This document shows, piece after piece, positions 17,753-26,505 of a DNA stretch of 64,000 nucleotides. The position numbers were made by a program, and so were the translations under genes. Positions within the stretch are counted from its first letter, which is position 1. Every line of letters starts with the position of its first letter. The notes under the pieces were generated by a model. It did no database searches, was not told the DNA's origin, and saw nothing but the letters and a program-made list of their open reading frames with translations. The DNA comes from CAJCIT01 sp963771305. Lineage in GTDB: Bacteria; Acidobacteriota; Terriglobia; Bryobacterales; Bryobacteraceae. The stretch is from contig CAVYTS010000033.1 of NCBI GenBank assembly GCA_963771305.1, positions 372,001 to 436,000 on the forward strand. The letters run 5' to 3'.

Positions 17753-19123
17753 TTACAAGGAAACCATTTTCATGCGATCCAACAGCGCCCAGTCATCATT
17801 CAACAACAACAGACGCAACGCGAGAAGACGCCGCGCCCCAGCCTCGCTCCAGCGCATTCCGGCTTGCCGCAGACGGGCGTGGACCACCTGTTTATGGGCG
17901 CTCTCCACAGCGCCGCTACCAATGCCATAGCCCAAGCGTAAATACTCGTCATAGCGCATGCGCCCAGCATTCTCACTGTAATAGCCGACCAGCGATTGCA
18001 GACTGGCGCGCAGTTCCTCGGTTTTAGGCCGCAGGCGTTTCAAAGCCGCGATTACGTCTTGCACCTTGCCTGCACGCAGATCTTTGGCAATCTGATGCAC
18101 CCAGCGGTCGGCTTGTGCGGAATCATCTCCGTAACGCAGGCGGGCAAAGGTCCAGGCGTGTTCCAGGGCATGCCAAAAATCGAGGATTTCGCAGCGGTTC
18201 ACAAACATCGTGGCGCGGTTCCAGATCCATTCGGCGCCGTCGCCGACTATCACCACAACGGTGTGAGTGCCCACCCAACCCAATTCTCGCAACTGAGCGT
18301 ACAAGCGTCGAAAGATCTCGTCGGCTTCCCCCAGACAGGTGACCAGAAATCGCCGGACCACCGATCGGCGCCCGGGCGAGGTTTCGACCCGTTCCCCCGG
18401 CAACAGCAGAACGCCGGTTTTCACTTCGCGGAAATGGCCCTCTTCGACCAGCGGCAAGGCGGGCAGTGGTTCCGTGCCCATCCGTCGGCGGCGGTGCGTG
18501 CGGACCTGCATTCCCAATGTGCAACCGTCGACTCCCAAAACCACCGCCGGCGGAGTCTCTGCTGCCAAACTACCTTCACTCCGGCTGTCAGCGTGGTACT
18601 GGCTCAAGGCTTCACTGTAGTCAGCCGCCGCCTGCCCCAATCGCTGTGCCACCCGCCACACACCCATGGCGCTGATGGTCACTCCCAACAGCAACTGCGC
18701 TAAGCGCGCCGCCAGTTCGTAGGGCGCCACAGCGGCCAGCAGTCCCAACCGGCGGGCCAACGAGCCACAAATGCGCCCTGGTTCTACGCCCAGCAGATCC
18801 AGCAAGGGCCGCCGTTCCTGCTTGCACGACGAGCAACGGTACCGCGCCGGAGAGGCATGCAGCCGCCCCCAGTGCGCCAGCCAGGAAACCGGACGAGCAT
18901 CGTGATAACTCATGGGTCGGCCGCATCGGGGACACTCCGGCACCGTGGCGCAGGCCTGTTCGGCGACCGTGTTGACCTTACTCTGCAATGCCTCCAACAT
19001 CTGCGGCCTGTACTCCAACTCCACCTCACGTTCCAGTAGAACGAAGCGCGACGGCTGATCGGCGAGCCGAGGCCGGAGCGGTGGTTCCACCGGTTCCGGT
19101 TGAGACCGGCGCCGCTGCGCCAT
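17753..19123 (-). CDS. ISKra4-family transposase
   Basis: 456 aa. The N-terminal third has a zinc-binding part with four cysteines (CPRCGRPM near 97 and CSSCKQER near 136), as in ISKra4 transposases. A DDE-type core follows: VVLGVDGCTLGMQ (first Asp), VVIVGDGAEWIWN (second Asp), CEILDFWHALEHAW, and the C-terminal GIGSGAVESAHKQVVHARLR with the likely Glu. The frame is intact and the ends of the element are intact, so it may still be active. DDE assignment follows the family; I have not aligned it. Confidence 0.88.
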   Translation of the reverse strand: MAQRRRSQPEPVEPPLRPRLADQPSRFVLLEREVELEYRPQMLEALQSKVNTVAEQACATVPECPRCGRPMSYHDARPVSWLAHWGRLHASPARYRCSSCKQERRPLLDLLGVEPGRICGSLARRLGLLAAVAPYELAARLAQLLLGVTISAMGVWRVAQRLGQAAADYSEALSQYHADSRSEGSLAAETPPAVVLGVDGCTLGMQVRTHRRRRMGTEPLPALPLVEEGHFREVKTGVLLLPGERVETSPGRRSVVRRFLVTCLGEADEIFRRLYAQLRELGWVGTHTVVVIVGDGAEWIWNRATMFVNRCEILDFWHALEHAWTFARLRYGDDSAQADRWVHQIAKDLRAGKVQDVIAALKRLRPKTEELRASLQSLVGYYSENAGRMRYDEYLRLGYGIGSGAVESAHKQVVHARLRQAGMRWSEAGARRLLALRLLLLNDDWALLDRMKMVSL

Positions 19124-19135
19124 GGCTATCTCCTT

Positions 19136-19534
19136 TCACTCCGACGATGTGTCGGCCGGAGCATGTCGACGCCGTTGTTGGCGTGCGAGCACCAGTAGTT
19201 GAGCGTTAATGACAAATAACTCGGCGACAGAGTCCTTGAATCCACGGCCCGCCTCGACACCGGGGCGGACCATGTCGCTCCACTCCGCAGGAATGGATTC
19301 GACGTGCTTCTTGCCGTCGGCCATGAAGGTGAGTGTGTAGAACGGATGAGCGGCCCCTTCGGCACAATGGCAGCCCGGTTTTCCGCACCGCCGATGGGAC
19401 AGTACCAGGGAGCCGGGGAGAGCGTCAGCGGGAATGCGGAGTCGCGCCAAGAGTCGGCGTTTGCGGCGCTTCAAGGCGCCGGCCTCTGGCCCTACGGGTG
19501 AGTCTGGAACTGCCATCTGATAGTAATAATACAA
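19136..19534 (-). CDS. DUF6788-like protein of the ISKra4-like element
   Basis: 132 aa, starting MYYYYQMAVPDSPVG, ending 12 bp before the transposase start. The core is LPGSLVLSHRRCGKPGCHCA followed by HPFYTLTFMADGKKHVESIP, that is a CGKPGCHC knuckle and a short beta domain, which I recognise as DUF6788, a family found beside transposases. It is probably a DNA-binding helper translated together with the transposase. An internal start around residue 7 is possible. Confidence 0.75.
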   Translation of the reverse strand: MYYYYQMAVPDSPVGPEAGALKRRKRRLLARLRIPADALPGSLVLSHRRCGKPGCHCAEGAAHPFYTLTFMADGKKHVESIPAEWSDMVRPGVEAGRGFKDSVAELFVINAQLLVLARQQRRRHAPADTSSE

Positions 19535-19641
19535 TCAGAATCCAGATAGAACAAGCCCAATCTGAAATGTTTTATCGAACCCGAGGCACGACCGAAGCAC
19601 AAGGCCTGGACTATACTTTTAGAATCGCAGAGTGAAGCTAA

Positions 19642-20084
19642 AAACGGCGCAATCGTCCAAACTACATCCGCCAAATCATCGATGAGGCCGGTACGTTTCT
19701 CACCAGGTTCGGGGCGTACCAGGATGGAATGGCGCTCTACCGAACAGCGGTGAAGAGATACCCTGACGATCCCGCGTTATTCCAAGGCTCGGCTACTGCG
19801 CCAGCAAGGCAGGTTTGCACGAGGAAGCGGTGTCCGCGAACCGGCGGGCACTGGAACTCGAACCGGAGAATCAGAAGTTGGTCAACGACCTCGGCTGGAC
19901 TCTCTTACAGGCCGGCCGCCTCCCGCAGGCTAGGGAAGCCCTGGAGCGGGCGGTCTCGATGGATCCGAGCGGTGAGTTGGCGAAAGAGAATCTGCGTTAT
20001 TGCAGGCAGCGGGTCGCACGGACGAAGCTTGACGAAGGGGGGAACTCTCAACCGGCTCGCCGTGCTCCTCGCACACCCCGCTGA
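19642..20084 (+). pseudogene. Truncated, frameshifted TPR protein fragment inside the ISKra4-like element
   Basis: A frame open from 19642 reads NYIRQIIDEAGTFLTRFGAY, QDGMALYRTAVKRYPDDPAL. Near 19795 it shifts by one base to CASKAGLHEEAVSANRRALE and LVNDLGWTLLQAGRLPQARE, ALERAVSMDPSGELAKENLR, then stops at 20084. These are two to three TPR units. There is no start codon in a sensible place upstream, so it is the C-terminal part of a larger gene. It lies inside the element, 99 bp from the right inverted repeat, in the opposite direction to the transposase. It appears to be host DNA captured by the element, which now no longer encodes a full product. Confidence 0.65.
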
Positions 20085-20182
20085 AAAACGGACGCCATCG
20101 TTACCCTTCACAACGAATACGGTTGGCCGGTGGTCGCGGCATCGAGACACCAAGGTGGGCAGCAGTGGTCGCCACCAGCCGC

Positions 20183-20212
20183 CCCCAAAACGGTTAAGCA
20201 CCCCTGCAAGAG
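20183..20212. repeat. Right end of ISKra4-like element: inverted repeat plus target duplication
   Basis: The inverted repeat (20183-20203, ending GGTTAAGCACCC) is the exact reverse complement of 17300-17320. CTGCAAGAG follows at 20204-20212 and equals 17291-17299. Confidence 0.95.
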
Positions 20213-20302
20213 GATTCTACACCCGAAGTGGATCGAGTTCCCGACTCCCCGGCAGAAGGCTTTTTGCAAGGATTCCGCCCCGTTAAGTCGCTACGCGCCC
20301 GC

Positions 20303-21223
20303 TCAGGCGAACGTCAGCCCGTTCTCGCGGCCGACGCGGAGAATGTACTGCTTCCCTTCTTCGTATTCTTCGGCGGTCTTCAAGTGCTCCAGCATCAACG
20401 GCGCATCGAATGAGAGTTGCGCCAGACCTTGGAGGTAGGCGCGGTAGTCAATTTGGCCGCGGCCGGGAATCACTTCCAGGAAATGGACATTCATCTCCGG
20501 AATCCATTGAAGATCCTTCGCGTGGCAAGAGATGATCTGCGACCCCAGTTTCGCAAAGCACTCCTGCGTATAGGCGCTGTTCTGGTAGAAGCGCTGCGGG
20601 CAGTTGATGCCGTTACAGATATCCAGGTGAACTCCGAACGCCGGCCGGTCCACCGCCTTGAGCAGCTGCACATAAGAATCCGGGCCGTCGGGAAGGTTCC
20701 AACCCATCATCTCGATGGTGAACTTGGTCCGCTTGGGCTTGACGCTGTCGATGATGTGGCGGCAGTTCTCGACGGTCGCCTCGAAGAACTCTTTCGACAG
20801 ATTCTTGGGATCCGGTCCATACCAGACGGTTGGGTTGTACGAACCGGCAATATCCACACAACAGCGCGCTCCAACGGCTTCGGCCAATGCGCAGCGTTCC
20901 ACAACGTAAGCCAGGTTTTCCCGCCTTTTGGCAGCATCCGGATCGAGCATGTTCTTCCAGGCGCCCACTTCGGCCACCAGCACGTTGGCTTCGGCAAACG
21001 CCTTCTCGATGGCACGAATCCGGTCGGAGTCGCTCAGCTTGGCTTCGGGGCAGTAAGCCGCACTGTAGCCCAGGCGGCGGTGTTCCTGTGCGAGTTCGAC
21101 AGGATCATTGGACTTGATAAAGACCGGACCACCCAGCCGGATCGGCCGGCCGGCGGCGTTGACATTTGTCACGGCCGCCAGGGTCGTTGCCGCGATGAAG
21201 GTGCGGCGCGTCGGATGTTTCAT
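20303..21223 (-). CDS. Tat-exported sugar phosphate isomerase/epimerase-like protein
   Basis: 306 aa. The ATG at 21223 has GAGGAGC 6 bp upstream. The N-terminus carries a twin-arginine type signal (TRRTFIAATTLAAVTNVNA), so it should reach the periplasm folded. The body is an AP-endonuclease-2-like TIM barrel: VGAWKNMLDPDAAKR, CVDIAGSYNPTVWYG, FTIEMMGWNLPDGPDS, FGVHLDICNGINCP, ISCHAKDLQWIPEM and EVIPGRGQIDYRAYL. The Glu, His-x-Asp, His and Glu positions match the divalent-metal site of xylose isomerase-like proteins. The substrate is unknown; members often act on sugars or inositol derivatives. Confidence 0.88.
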   Translation of the reverse strand: MKHPTRRTFIAATTLAAVTNVNAAGRPIRLGGPVFIKSNDPVELAQEHRRLGYSAAYCPEAKLSDSDRIRAIEKAFAEANVLVAEVGAWKNMLDPDAAKRRENLAYVVERCALAEAVGARCCVDIAGSYNPTVWYGPDPKNLSKEFFEATVENCRHIIDSVKPKRTKFTIEMMGWNLPDGPDSYVQLLKAVDRPAFGVHLDICNGINCPQRFYQNSAYTQECFAKLGSQIISCHAKDLQWIPEMNVHFLEVIPGRGQIDYRAYLQGLAQLSFDAPLMLEHLKTAEEYEEGKQYILRVGRENGLTFA

Positions 21224-21330
21224 TCATGCTCCTCGCGCAGCCAGCTTCGGGGCGCGCCGGTAGCGATTATACGCCCAGCTGAATGCCGCCACTCTCAGGC
21301 CGAATTGTGCCGCTTAAAATGTCACCAGAA

Positions 21331-21866
21331 GGTCACCCGTTGGGCCAAATGAAAATGTAACCCAAAGAGGCGTGGGTTATGCCACCGATGAGGAGTGGAC
21401 ATGCACACGCGGAAGCGGTACCTGATGGAGCTCCGGAAGGAGTATGAGCGAGCGAAGTGGCGCGGCTGTACCAGAACTTCTTCCAGCCGGTGATCAAGTT
21501 GGTCAGCAAGACCCGCGTGCGGGGCAAGATTCACCGCGTCTACGATCAGCCGCGCACGCCTTACGAGCGGCTGCTAAACAGCAAACAGATCAGCCGGCAA
21601 GCAGCGCGGGAGCTGCAGGCCACTTACGAGTCCCTCAACCCGGCCGAGTTGCACCGGCGCTTGAACGAGTTGCGGCGCGAGCTGTCCGAACTGGCGGACG
21701 CCAGCTTGCCGGTCATCTTGCGACGCCGAGCGCGCGGGCCGGACATCGTCGTGGGACGCCGCAGAGCGGTGGGAATGGCATGAGCGCGAAGACCACCAGG
21801 CGGGGTGCTGCCTCACGCCTCGAGTTACATTTTCAAATGACCCATCCGGTGCCGGTACGGGTTACC
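21331..21866 (+). mobile_element. Internally deleted integrase-type IS (ISNCY-like) remnant
   Basis: The two ends form imperfect inverted repeats: TGAAAATGTAAC with flanks at 21341-21373 and its complement at 21814-21844, plus outer GGTCACCCGT (21331-21340) and ACGGGTTACC (21857-21866). Between them an N-terminal stub at 21402 (HTRKRYLMELRKEYERA) is joined directly to the C-terminal part of an integrase-core transposase. About 1 kb of the transposase gene is missing. No clear target duplication was found. The right end lies one or two bases from the stop codon of the M48 protease gene. Confidence 0.75.
21457..21783 (+). pseudogene. C-terminal remnant of an integrase-core transposase
   Basis: About 108 residues: ARLYQNFFQPVIKLVSKTRV, GKIHRVYDQPRTPYERLLNS, LNPAELHRRLNELRREL. 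This is the C-terminal segment found after the DDE integrase core in ISNCY-like transposases (the LYQNFFQPV and YDxPxTPYxRLL motifs). The catalytic core is absent because of an internal deletion; the N-terminal 18 residues of the same transposase lie just upstream at 21402, in another frame. It cannot be active on its own but might be mobilised by a full copy elsewhere. Confidence 0.75.
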
Positions 21867-21867
21867 T

Positions 21868-23217
21868 CTATTTCTGGCTTGACAGGAGGCAGTGCGACGG
21901 GCTTTGGGCGCACGGCAAGGAGGCGTCGAACAAGCACAGATTCTCTGCCTTCCACCGCATAGCGGCGTAGATTCGGGTGCGGCCGGCAGGATGGTCGAAA
22001 AACAGGATCTCCTCCAACGGCCCGGGGTCGAGCTTGCGGTATTCGCCCAGCAGAAGATCGACTTCCGCTTCTCCGTCCGGCTGGCGCGCGGCGTTGATGC
22101 CATACATGTCCGCTTCAAACTCCTGCGTGCGCGTAAATGAATTGGCGACCGGCGTAAAAACGAAGCCGAAGATGGAAAGAATCAGTACGGCTAGCGGCAG
22201 CACAGCCACATCGCCCACGTCCCGGATCTGCCAGCGGGCACCCCAGCGAGTGAGCGAATACGCCAGCGTCCCGCGGAGGAGCGCAAAGAAAATGATGGCC
22301 AGAAGCGTGAAGAAGATCACCGCGTTGTTGATGTGATGCAAAACGTAGTGGCCCATTTCATGTCCCATGGTTGAGAGAATCCCCTCCGGGGAGACACGCT
22401 TCAACAGGTTGTCATTCAGCGTGATTCGCTCCGTGCCGAAAAGCCCGCTGACGTTGGCGCTGACCCGGTTGCTTTGCTTCGAGGCGTCCACTTCGTACAC
22501 ATCGGAGGCTGGAATGCCGTTGGCGTGCGCAAGGCTCAGAATCTGCTGCTTGATCGGGGTGTTTGCGAGCGGTTTATAGGTATTGAACAGCGGTGCAATA
22601 AAGACTGGGGCAATAGCCGCGCCAAAAACGAGGAACACGATGGCGACGGCTGTACCCCAAAGGTGCCAAGTCCTCGGCAGCCTGCGAACAATGGCGATCA
22701 ACGCTGCAACAAGAAGCCCGCCAAACACCAACGAGAGCCCTAGGGCAATCAGCTGCTCGCGAAACCAGCCGCCGAAGGTCTGGTTCATGAGGCCGTATTT
22801 CTGCTCACGAAAGAATCCCTCATACAACGTCAGCGGAAACGTGAGAACCGCTGTAACAAGGCCGAACTGGACCCAGTAAGCGATGATTTGCAGAAACTGG
22901 AAGCGCGTCAGACGCTCAGCCAGGTTGCGCATTTTGCCGGAAAGTCGAGTCTCCAGCAGCAACAGCAAAACCGCGGTGCCCCAAAGAAAGTCCCATAGAA
23001 TCAGCCAGTAGCCGCCCTCGAAGTAAGCGTCAGATCGCGCCCGGGCGGTTCCCGTTACGGTGGCCAGCCAGGCGTCTGTGGCGGCTCTGGCGTTGAACTG
23101 TGCCGACGGTTGCGCCGCTAGCGGCACCGTTGGGTGGGCGGGCTGGGCAGATAGAACCGGCAGGAATAGGACCAGTACTACAAGAACCAGAAAGAACGAA
23201 ATGCTTTGACGCGACAT
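21868..23217 (-). CDS. M48-family integral membrane metalloprotease
   Basis: 449 aa. The zinc motif HEMGH is at residues 286-290 (ILSTMGHEMGHYVLHH), with the third-ligand region FTRTQEFEADMYGINAAR further on. A signal-anchor or signal peptide (about 7-24) and roughly six further helices place it in the membrane. The middle (KQSNRVSANVSGLFGTERIT) matches Ste24/HtpX-like M48 proteases, which cut prenylated proteins in eukaryotes and take part in membrane protein quality control in bacteria. The last ~15 residues (CAQSPSHCLLSSQK) look atypical and the gene ends beside the IS remnant, so its tail may have been changed by the insertion. Confidence 0.92.
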   Translation of the reverse strand: MSRQSISFFLVLVVLVLFLPVLSAQPAHPTVPLAAQPSAQFNARAATDAWLATVTGTARARSDAYFEGGYWLILWDFLWGTAVLLLLLETRLSGKMRNLAERLTRFQFLQIIAYWVQFGLVTAVLTFPLTLYEGFFREQKYGLMNQTFGGWFREQLIALGLSLVFGGLLVAALIAIVRRLPRTWHLWGTAVAIVFLVFGAAIAPVFIAPLFNTYKPLANTPIKQQILSLAHANGIPASDVYEVDASKQSNRVSANVSGLFGTERITLNDNLLKRVSPEGILSTMGHEMGHYVLHHINNAVIFFTLLAIIFFALLRGTLAYSLTRWGARWQIRDVGDVAVLPLAVLILSIFGFVFTPVANSFTRTQEFEADMYGINAARQPDGEAEVDLLLGEYRKLDPGPLEEILFFDHPAGRTRIYAAMRWKAENLCLFDASLPCAQSPSHCLLSSQK

Positions 23218-23278
23218 GGCATCAGACTACCAAGAATTCTTAGTGTAAGCCGGGCAACGTTAAGGAGTTTGGGAGAGG

Positions 23279-23638
23279 ATGCCGCCGAAAGTAACGCTAG
23301 GAGATCCCGGGGACCTTTTCTTTGGCCTGCACGATTTAGCCGCGCGGATCCGAACTTTAAGCCCAGACGAGCAGCTGGAATGGGTCGCCATTGGGTCGTA
23401 CATCAACGCTTACATTGAGTACTTATCTTCGCTCGCCTCCGGGCGAGAGCAGACTGAGGAACCGCTGAGCGGAGGCATGGAGCAAGGGGTCATCGTAGCC
23501 ATCCACGCGCTCGAAATGGCGCGCCGATCGGCAGAGAAGCGGTCCGCGGTTGCGACGGCCGATGCGGTCCACCAGGCTTCAAGGGCTATCCGCGGCGCTG
23601 GTGATATTTCGCTCCCCAGCATTGCGGTGGAGAAGTGA
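23279..23638 (+). CDS. Hypothetical protein
   Basis: 119 aa, predicted soluble and helical: GDPGDLFFGLHDLAARIRTL, DEQLEWVAIGSYINAYIEYL, QGVIVAIHALEMARRSAEKR. It has no signal peptide and no metal motif. GAGAGG lies 2-4 bp from the ATG. I do not recognise the family. Codon pattern and lack of frame breaks suggest a real gene. It is divergent from the M48 protease. Confidence 0.6.
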   Translation: MPPKVTLGDPGDLFFGLHDLAARIRTLSPDEQLEWVAIGSYINAYIEYLSSLASGREQTEEPLSGGMEQGVIVAIHALEMARRSAEKRSAVATADAVHQASRAIRGAGDISLPSIAVEK

Positions 23639-23919
23639 CTGGAGCTTCGGAAGCCCGTTTGGAGTCAGGGTTTCGTGAGGGTCTGCTTGCTGAGATCAAG
23701 GGCCAGAGCCAACGCGCGGTTTCTCTGAAACGTCGGGAAAGTTGGGGCAACCCAGACTCGTTAGGAGTAGCTTCTGGCCTATGCGGCACCGTCCTCAAGG
23801 TCGCATTCAACTACCTGTTCAGATACCAGGGAACATTGACCACCACGATTCGCTGGTTGCCTCTGAGCAGCAGGAGAGTCTTTAGAACGGCCGCACGCTG
23901 GTTGTGGAGCAGGTATTGA
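23635..23919 (+). CDS. Possible small protein overlapping the previous gene's stop
   Basis: A GTG at 23635 overlaps the stop of the preceding gene by 4 bp (GTGA), as in translational coupling. The frame reads TGASEARLESGFREGLLAEI, KRRESWGNPDSLGVASG, and then runs about 109 bp into the antisense of the APC permease gene. The overlap with a convergent gene and the lack of any family signal make it doubtful; a shorter real product with a lost stop is possible. Confidence 0.25.
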   Translation: MTGASEARLESGFREGLLAEIKGQSQRAVSLKRRESWGNPDSLGVASGLCGTVLKVAFNYLFRYQGTLTTTIRWLPLSSRRVFRTAARWLWSRY

Positions 23920-25679
23920 TACCAGCGCTTTTCTACCAGTTCCGGGATGAGGACCGCCACTTGGAGGTCGGGATCTTCGTCCTGTTTAGCCAGAATGTAG
24001 TCGATCATCGGCAGAAAAATGAACCGGTACGGCGACGGCAGGATGACCAGTTCCGGCGAGGGAACACCGGCTTTTTCGAGCGGCTGTGTCACATAGGCAG
24101 GCCAGGCTTTTTCTATGTCACACTGATCATCGTCGTTCACGTTGACGTGAATAGCTACAACGCGGTTGGACAAGGTAATGGCGAAGAGAAGTCCCTTCTG
24201 GCTGACCTTGGTCCAACGGTCGACGGGTACGATCACCAGCGGTGGACTTACCTTGCCGGGCTGCAGCGGAGTGTGGCATTCGATCTCGCGAGCGACCCGG
24301 CGGTAGTGCGCGTGAATCGAGGACATCAGCAGGAGGAAAAGGGGAATCAGCAGCAGCGTGATCCACGCGCCTTCCGTGAACTTGGCGATTAAGATGACGA
24401 CCACCGTGATCGCGGTAGCGACCGCGCCCAGCAGGTTGAACAAGACTTTGTGCCAGTGACTGCCCCCCTTCTGGCGGAGCCAATGGGCCACCATGCCCGC
24501 CTGGGAGAGCGTGAAAGCAAGGAATGCACCCAGCGCGAACAGCGGGATCAAATGGTCGGTTATGCCGCGGAACACCAGTAACAAGGCACCGGCGAGTAAA
24601 GCCAGGACATAGATGCCCTGCGAGTAAACAAGGCGCCGTCCGCGAATCGTAAAGGACCGCGGCAGATAGCCGTCCTCCCCAAGAATTCGGCAGAGGCGCG
24701 GAAAATCGGCAAAGGCCGTGTTCGCCGAAAGACAAACCACCAACACGACAGCGCCGATTGTGAAGTAGTAGAAGAAGCCGCGGCCCATGACGGCGCCCGT
24801 CAGCAGCGACAACGTACTTTCATAGCCGGGCTTATCGGGATCGGTCGCGGCGATGCCGTAAGATGACACCTGCCACGCGATTCCGGCGAGCAGCACGATC
24901 AAGATGGCGACGATGATGGTTAGCGAGCGCTGCGCGGTTTTGGCGGTCGGCTCGTGAAATGCTTTGACGCCGTTACTCACCGCCTCTACACCAGTCAGCG
25001 CCGTGCAGCCGCTCGCGAATGCCCGGAGTAGCAGCCAGTAACTGGCGACTTGCAGGGTTTGCGGAAACTCCGGCAGCTTTATGGCCGGCGCCGGGTGGCC
25101 ATGCTGCAGGGTCTGGATCCCGCCCGCGACCAGAACGACAACCAGTGTTCCGACAAATAGATAGGTGGGGATGATAAATACGGCGCCAGTCTCACGAACG
25201 CCTCGCAGATTCACGATCGTAATAATCACCAGGGTGCCGAGGCAAAGCCCGATCGTATGCGGCTGGAGCTTCGGTAGCGCGGAAACAAGGGCGCCTACGC
25301 CGGCTGCGATTCCAACCGCGACCACGAGGATGTAGTCGATCATTAAAGCTGCTCCGGCGAGAAGGCCGAAGCCCCTCCCCAGGTTCTCGCGGGCCACCGT
25401 GTACGAGCCGCCGCCTCCTGGATAAGCCTCGATGGTCTGGCGATACGAGAGGTAAACCAGGATCAAAAGGATGATGATGGCGGTGGAGATGGGGATGCTG
25501 TAGCGAGCACTAGCCGAGCCCAAACCAATGAGAATCGCCAGAGCCGCTTCCGGACCGTAAGCGGCCGAGCTGAGCGCATCCAACCCAAATATCGGTACGC
25601 CCGCCACGGAGCCAATCTTCTCGGCGCGTTCTTCGCTGGTGGTGAGCGGCTTACCAAACAGCAGATCTGCTACAGACAT
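23811..25679 (-). CDS. APC-superfamily amino acid permease
   Basis: 622 aa; the ATG at 25679 has AGGAAG 3 bp upstream. The first ~440 residues form about 12 transmembrane helices with APC hallmarks: FGLDALSSAAYGPEAALAIL near the N-terminus, YPGGGGSYTVARENLGRGFG, and FASGCTALTGVEAVSNGVKAF. A cytoplasmic C-terminal domain of ~170 residues follows (PPLVIVPVDRWTKVSQKG, VVAIHVNVNDDDQCDIEK), resembling a USP-like module found in some bacterial APC transporters. It should import amino acids or similar solutes driven by an ion gradient; the substrate is not evident. Confidence 0.9.
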   Translation of the reverse strand: MSVADLLFGKPLTTSEERAEKIGSVAGVPIFGLDALSSAAYGPEAALAILIGLGSASARYSIPISTAIIILLILVYLSYRQTIEAYPGGGGSYTVARENLGRGFGLLAGAALMIDYILVVAVGIAAGVGALVSALPKLQPHTIGLCLGTLVIITIVNLRGVRETGAVFIIPTYLFVGTLVVVLVAGGIQTLQHGHPAPAIKLPEFPQTLQVASYWLLLRAFASGCTALTGVEAVSNGVKAFHEPTAKTAQRSLTIIVAILIVLLAGIAWQVSSYGIAATDPDKPGYESTLSLLTGAVMGRGFFYYFTIGAVVLVVCLSANTAFADFPRLCRILGEDGYLPRSFTIRGRRLVYSQGIYVLALLAGALLLVFRGITDHLIPLFALGAFLAFTLSQAGMVAHWLRQKGGSHWHKVLFNLLGAVATAITVVVILIAKFTEGAWITLLLIPLFLLLMSSIHAHYRRVAREIECHTPLQPGKVSPPLVIVPVDRWTKVSQKGLLFAITLSNRVVAIHVNVNDDDQCDIEKAWPAYVTQPLEKAGVPSPELVILPSPYRFIFLPMIDYILAKQDEDPDLQVAVLIPELVEKRWYQYLLHNQRAAVLKTLLLLRGNQRIVVVNVPWYLNR

Positions 25680-25794
25680 GCCTTCCTATTGTCGTCGGAA
25701 GGCAGTCGCCAAGTCTTCCGGAATTTTGCCGATTGTGTTTCAATACGAAGGCACGCCCGCGGGCTGCTAGCGTCTCAGGTAGAGAGTAGAGGGA

Positions 25795-26505
25795 TTGGCC
25801 AGATTCCAAACACGTCAAGTGGCGCTCGCCGCTTTACTGGCTGCACTGCCGGGGCCTCGAACCGCGCTTTGCGCCGATGACCAGCCCAAGCCGACTTTCT
25901 CCACCACGGTCTTCGGGACGACGCTGCCCAGTGATGGATTGCGTGGTCAAGTGTACGAGTTGCTCAACGGGATGACATATCTGCCGTATTTCACCTATAT
26001 GAAACCCCTTGCGACGGTGTACACCAAATCGCTGAATATCCCGCCACAGGACGCTTTGCGAGGGTTCCCTGGACTCCCGAATCTAAGGGATTGGTTTGCC
26101 ATCGACTACCAAGGCACCTTCTGGATATCCGAGCCCGGCCCTTATCATTTTCAGCTGACGTCCGATGACGGATCAAAGCTCTATATCGACGACATCGTGG
26201 TGATCAACAACGACGGAATACACCTACCGCGAACCGAGCAAGGGGAAATCGAGCTTAAGAAAGGGAGCCATCGGATTCGGGTCTCGTATTTCGAGGGCAC
26301 GCGCGAGCAATTTGCCTTGGTGTTGTGTGTTGCCCGGCTAAACGATCCGACGTGGGAGGTCTTTAATACCGATGACTTTAGGAAGCCCACCGGCGCCAAA
26401 GGCGCCAAAAAGTCCAGGGCTGAGTGTTGCCAGCGATGTGGGACCGGGGGTACATTGCAGTCGCCGGGCGGCATTTTGCCACCCAGCCTATTCCCCCCGC
26501 CCTAA
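25795..26505 (+). CDS. Secreted PA14-domain protein
   Basis: 236 aa from a TTG at 25795, chosen because TAGAGGG precedes it and the frame has no earlier start that gives a signal peptide. The N-terminus is a signal peptide (VALAALLAALPGPRTALC). A PA14 domain follows at about 80-190: FAIDYQGTFWISEPGPYHF, LTSDDGSKLYIDDIVVINND, GSHRIRVSYFEGTREQ. PA14 domains bind carbohydrates, so an outer-surface glycan-binding role is likely. The C-terminal tail is Pro/Gly-rich. The IS1634-type element is inserted at its stop codon: the TAA lies within the duplicated CCTAAA. Confidence 0.82.
   Translation: MARFQTRQVALAALLAALPGPRTALCADDQPKPTFSTTVFGTTLPSDGLRGQVYELLNGMTYLPYFTYMKPLATVYTKSLNIPPQDALRGFPGLPNLRDWFAIDYQGTFWISEPGPYHFQLTSDDGSKLYIDDIVVINNDGIHLPRTEQGEIELKKGSHRIRVSYFEGTREQFALVLCVARLNDPTWEVFNTDDFRKPTGAKGAKKSRAECCQRCGTGGTLQSPGGILPPSLFPPP

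Larger units (their letters stand above)
17300..20203 (-). mobile_element. ISKra4-like insertion element, 2.9 kb, with passenger TPR fragment
   Basis: Bounded by perfect 21-bp inverted repeats that begin GGG and flanked by a 9-bp direct repeat, so this is a single inserted unit. It carries, on the minus strand, a DUF6788-like small protein, a large transposase and a third frameshifted accessory gene whose stop codon lies within the left inverted repeat. On the plus strand next to the right end is a truncated TPR gene. ISKra4-family elements are known to start with GGG and to make duplications of about 8-9 bp, which fits. The clean duplication indicates a fairly recent insertion; the empty site would join the bases before 17291 to the single CTGCAAGAG. 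Confidence 0.9.
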
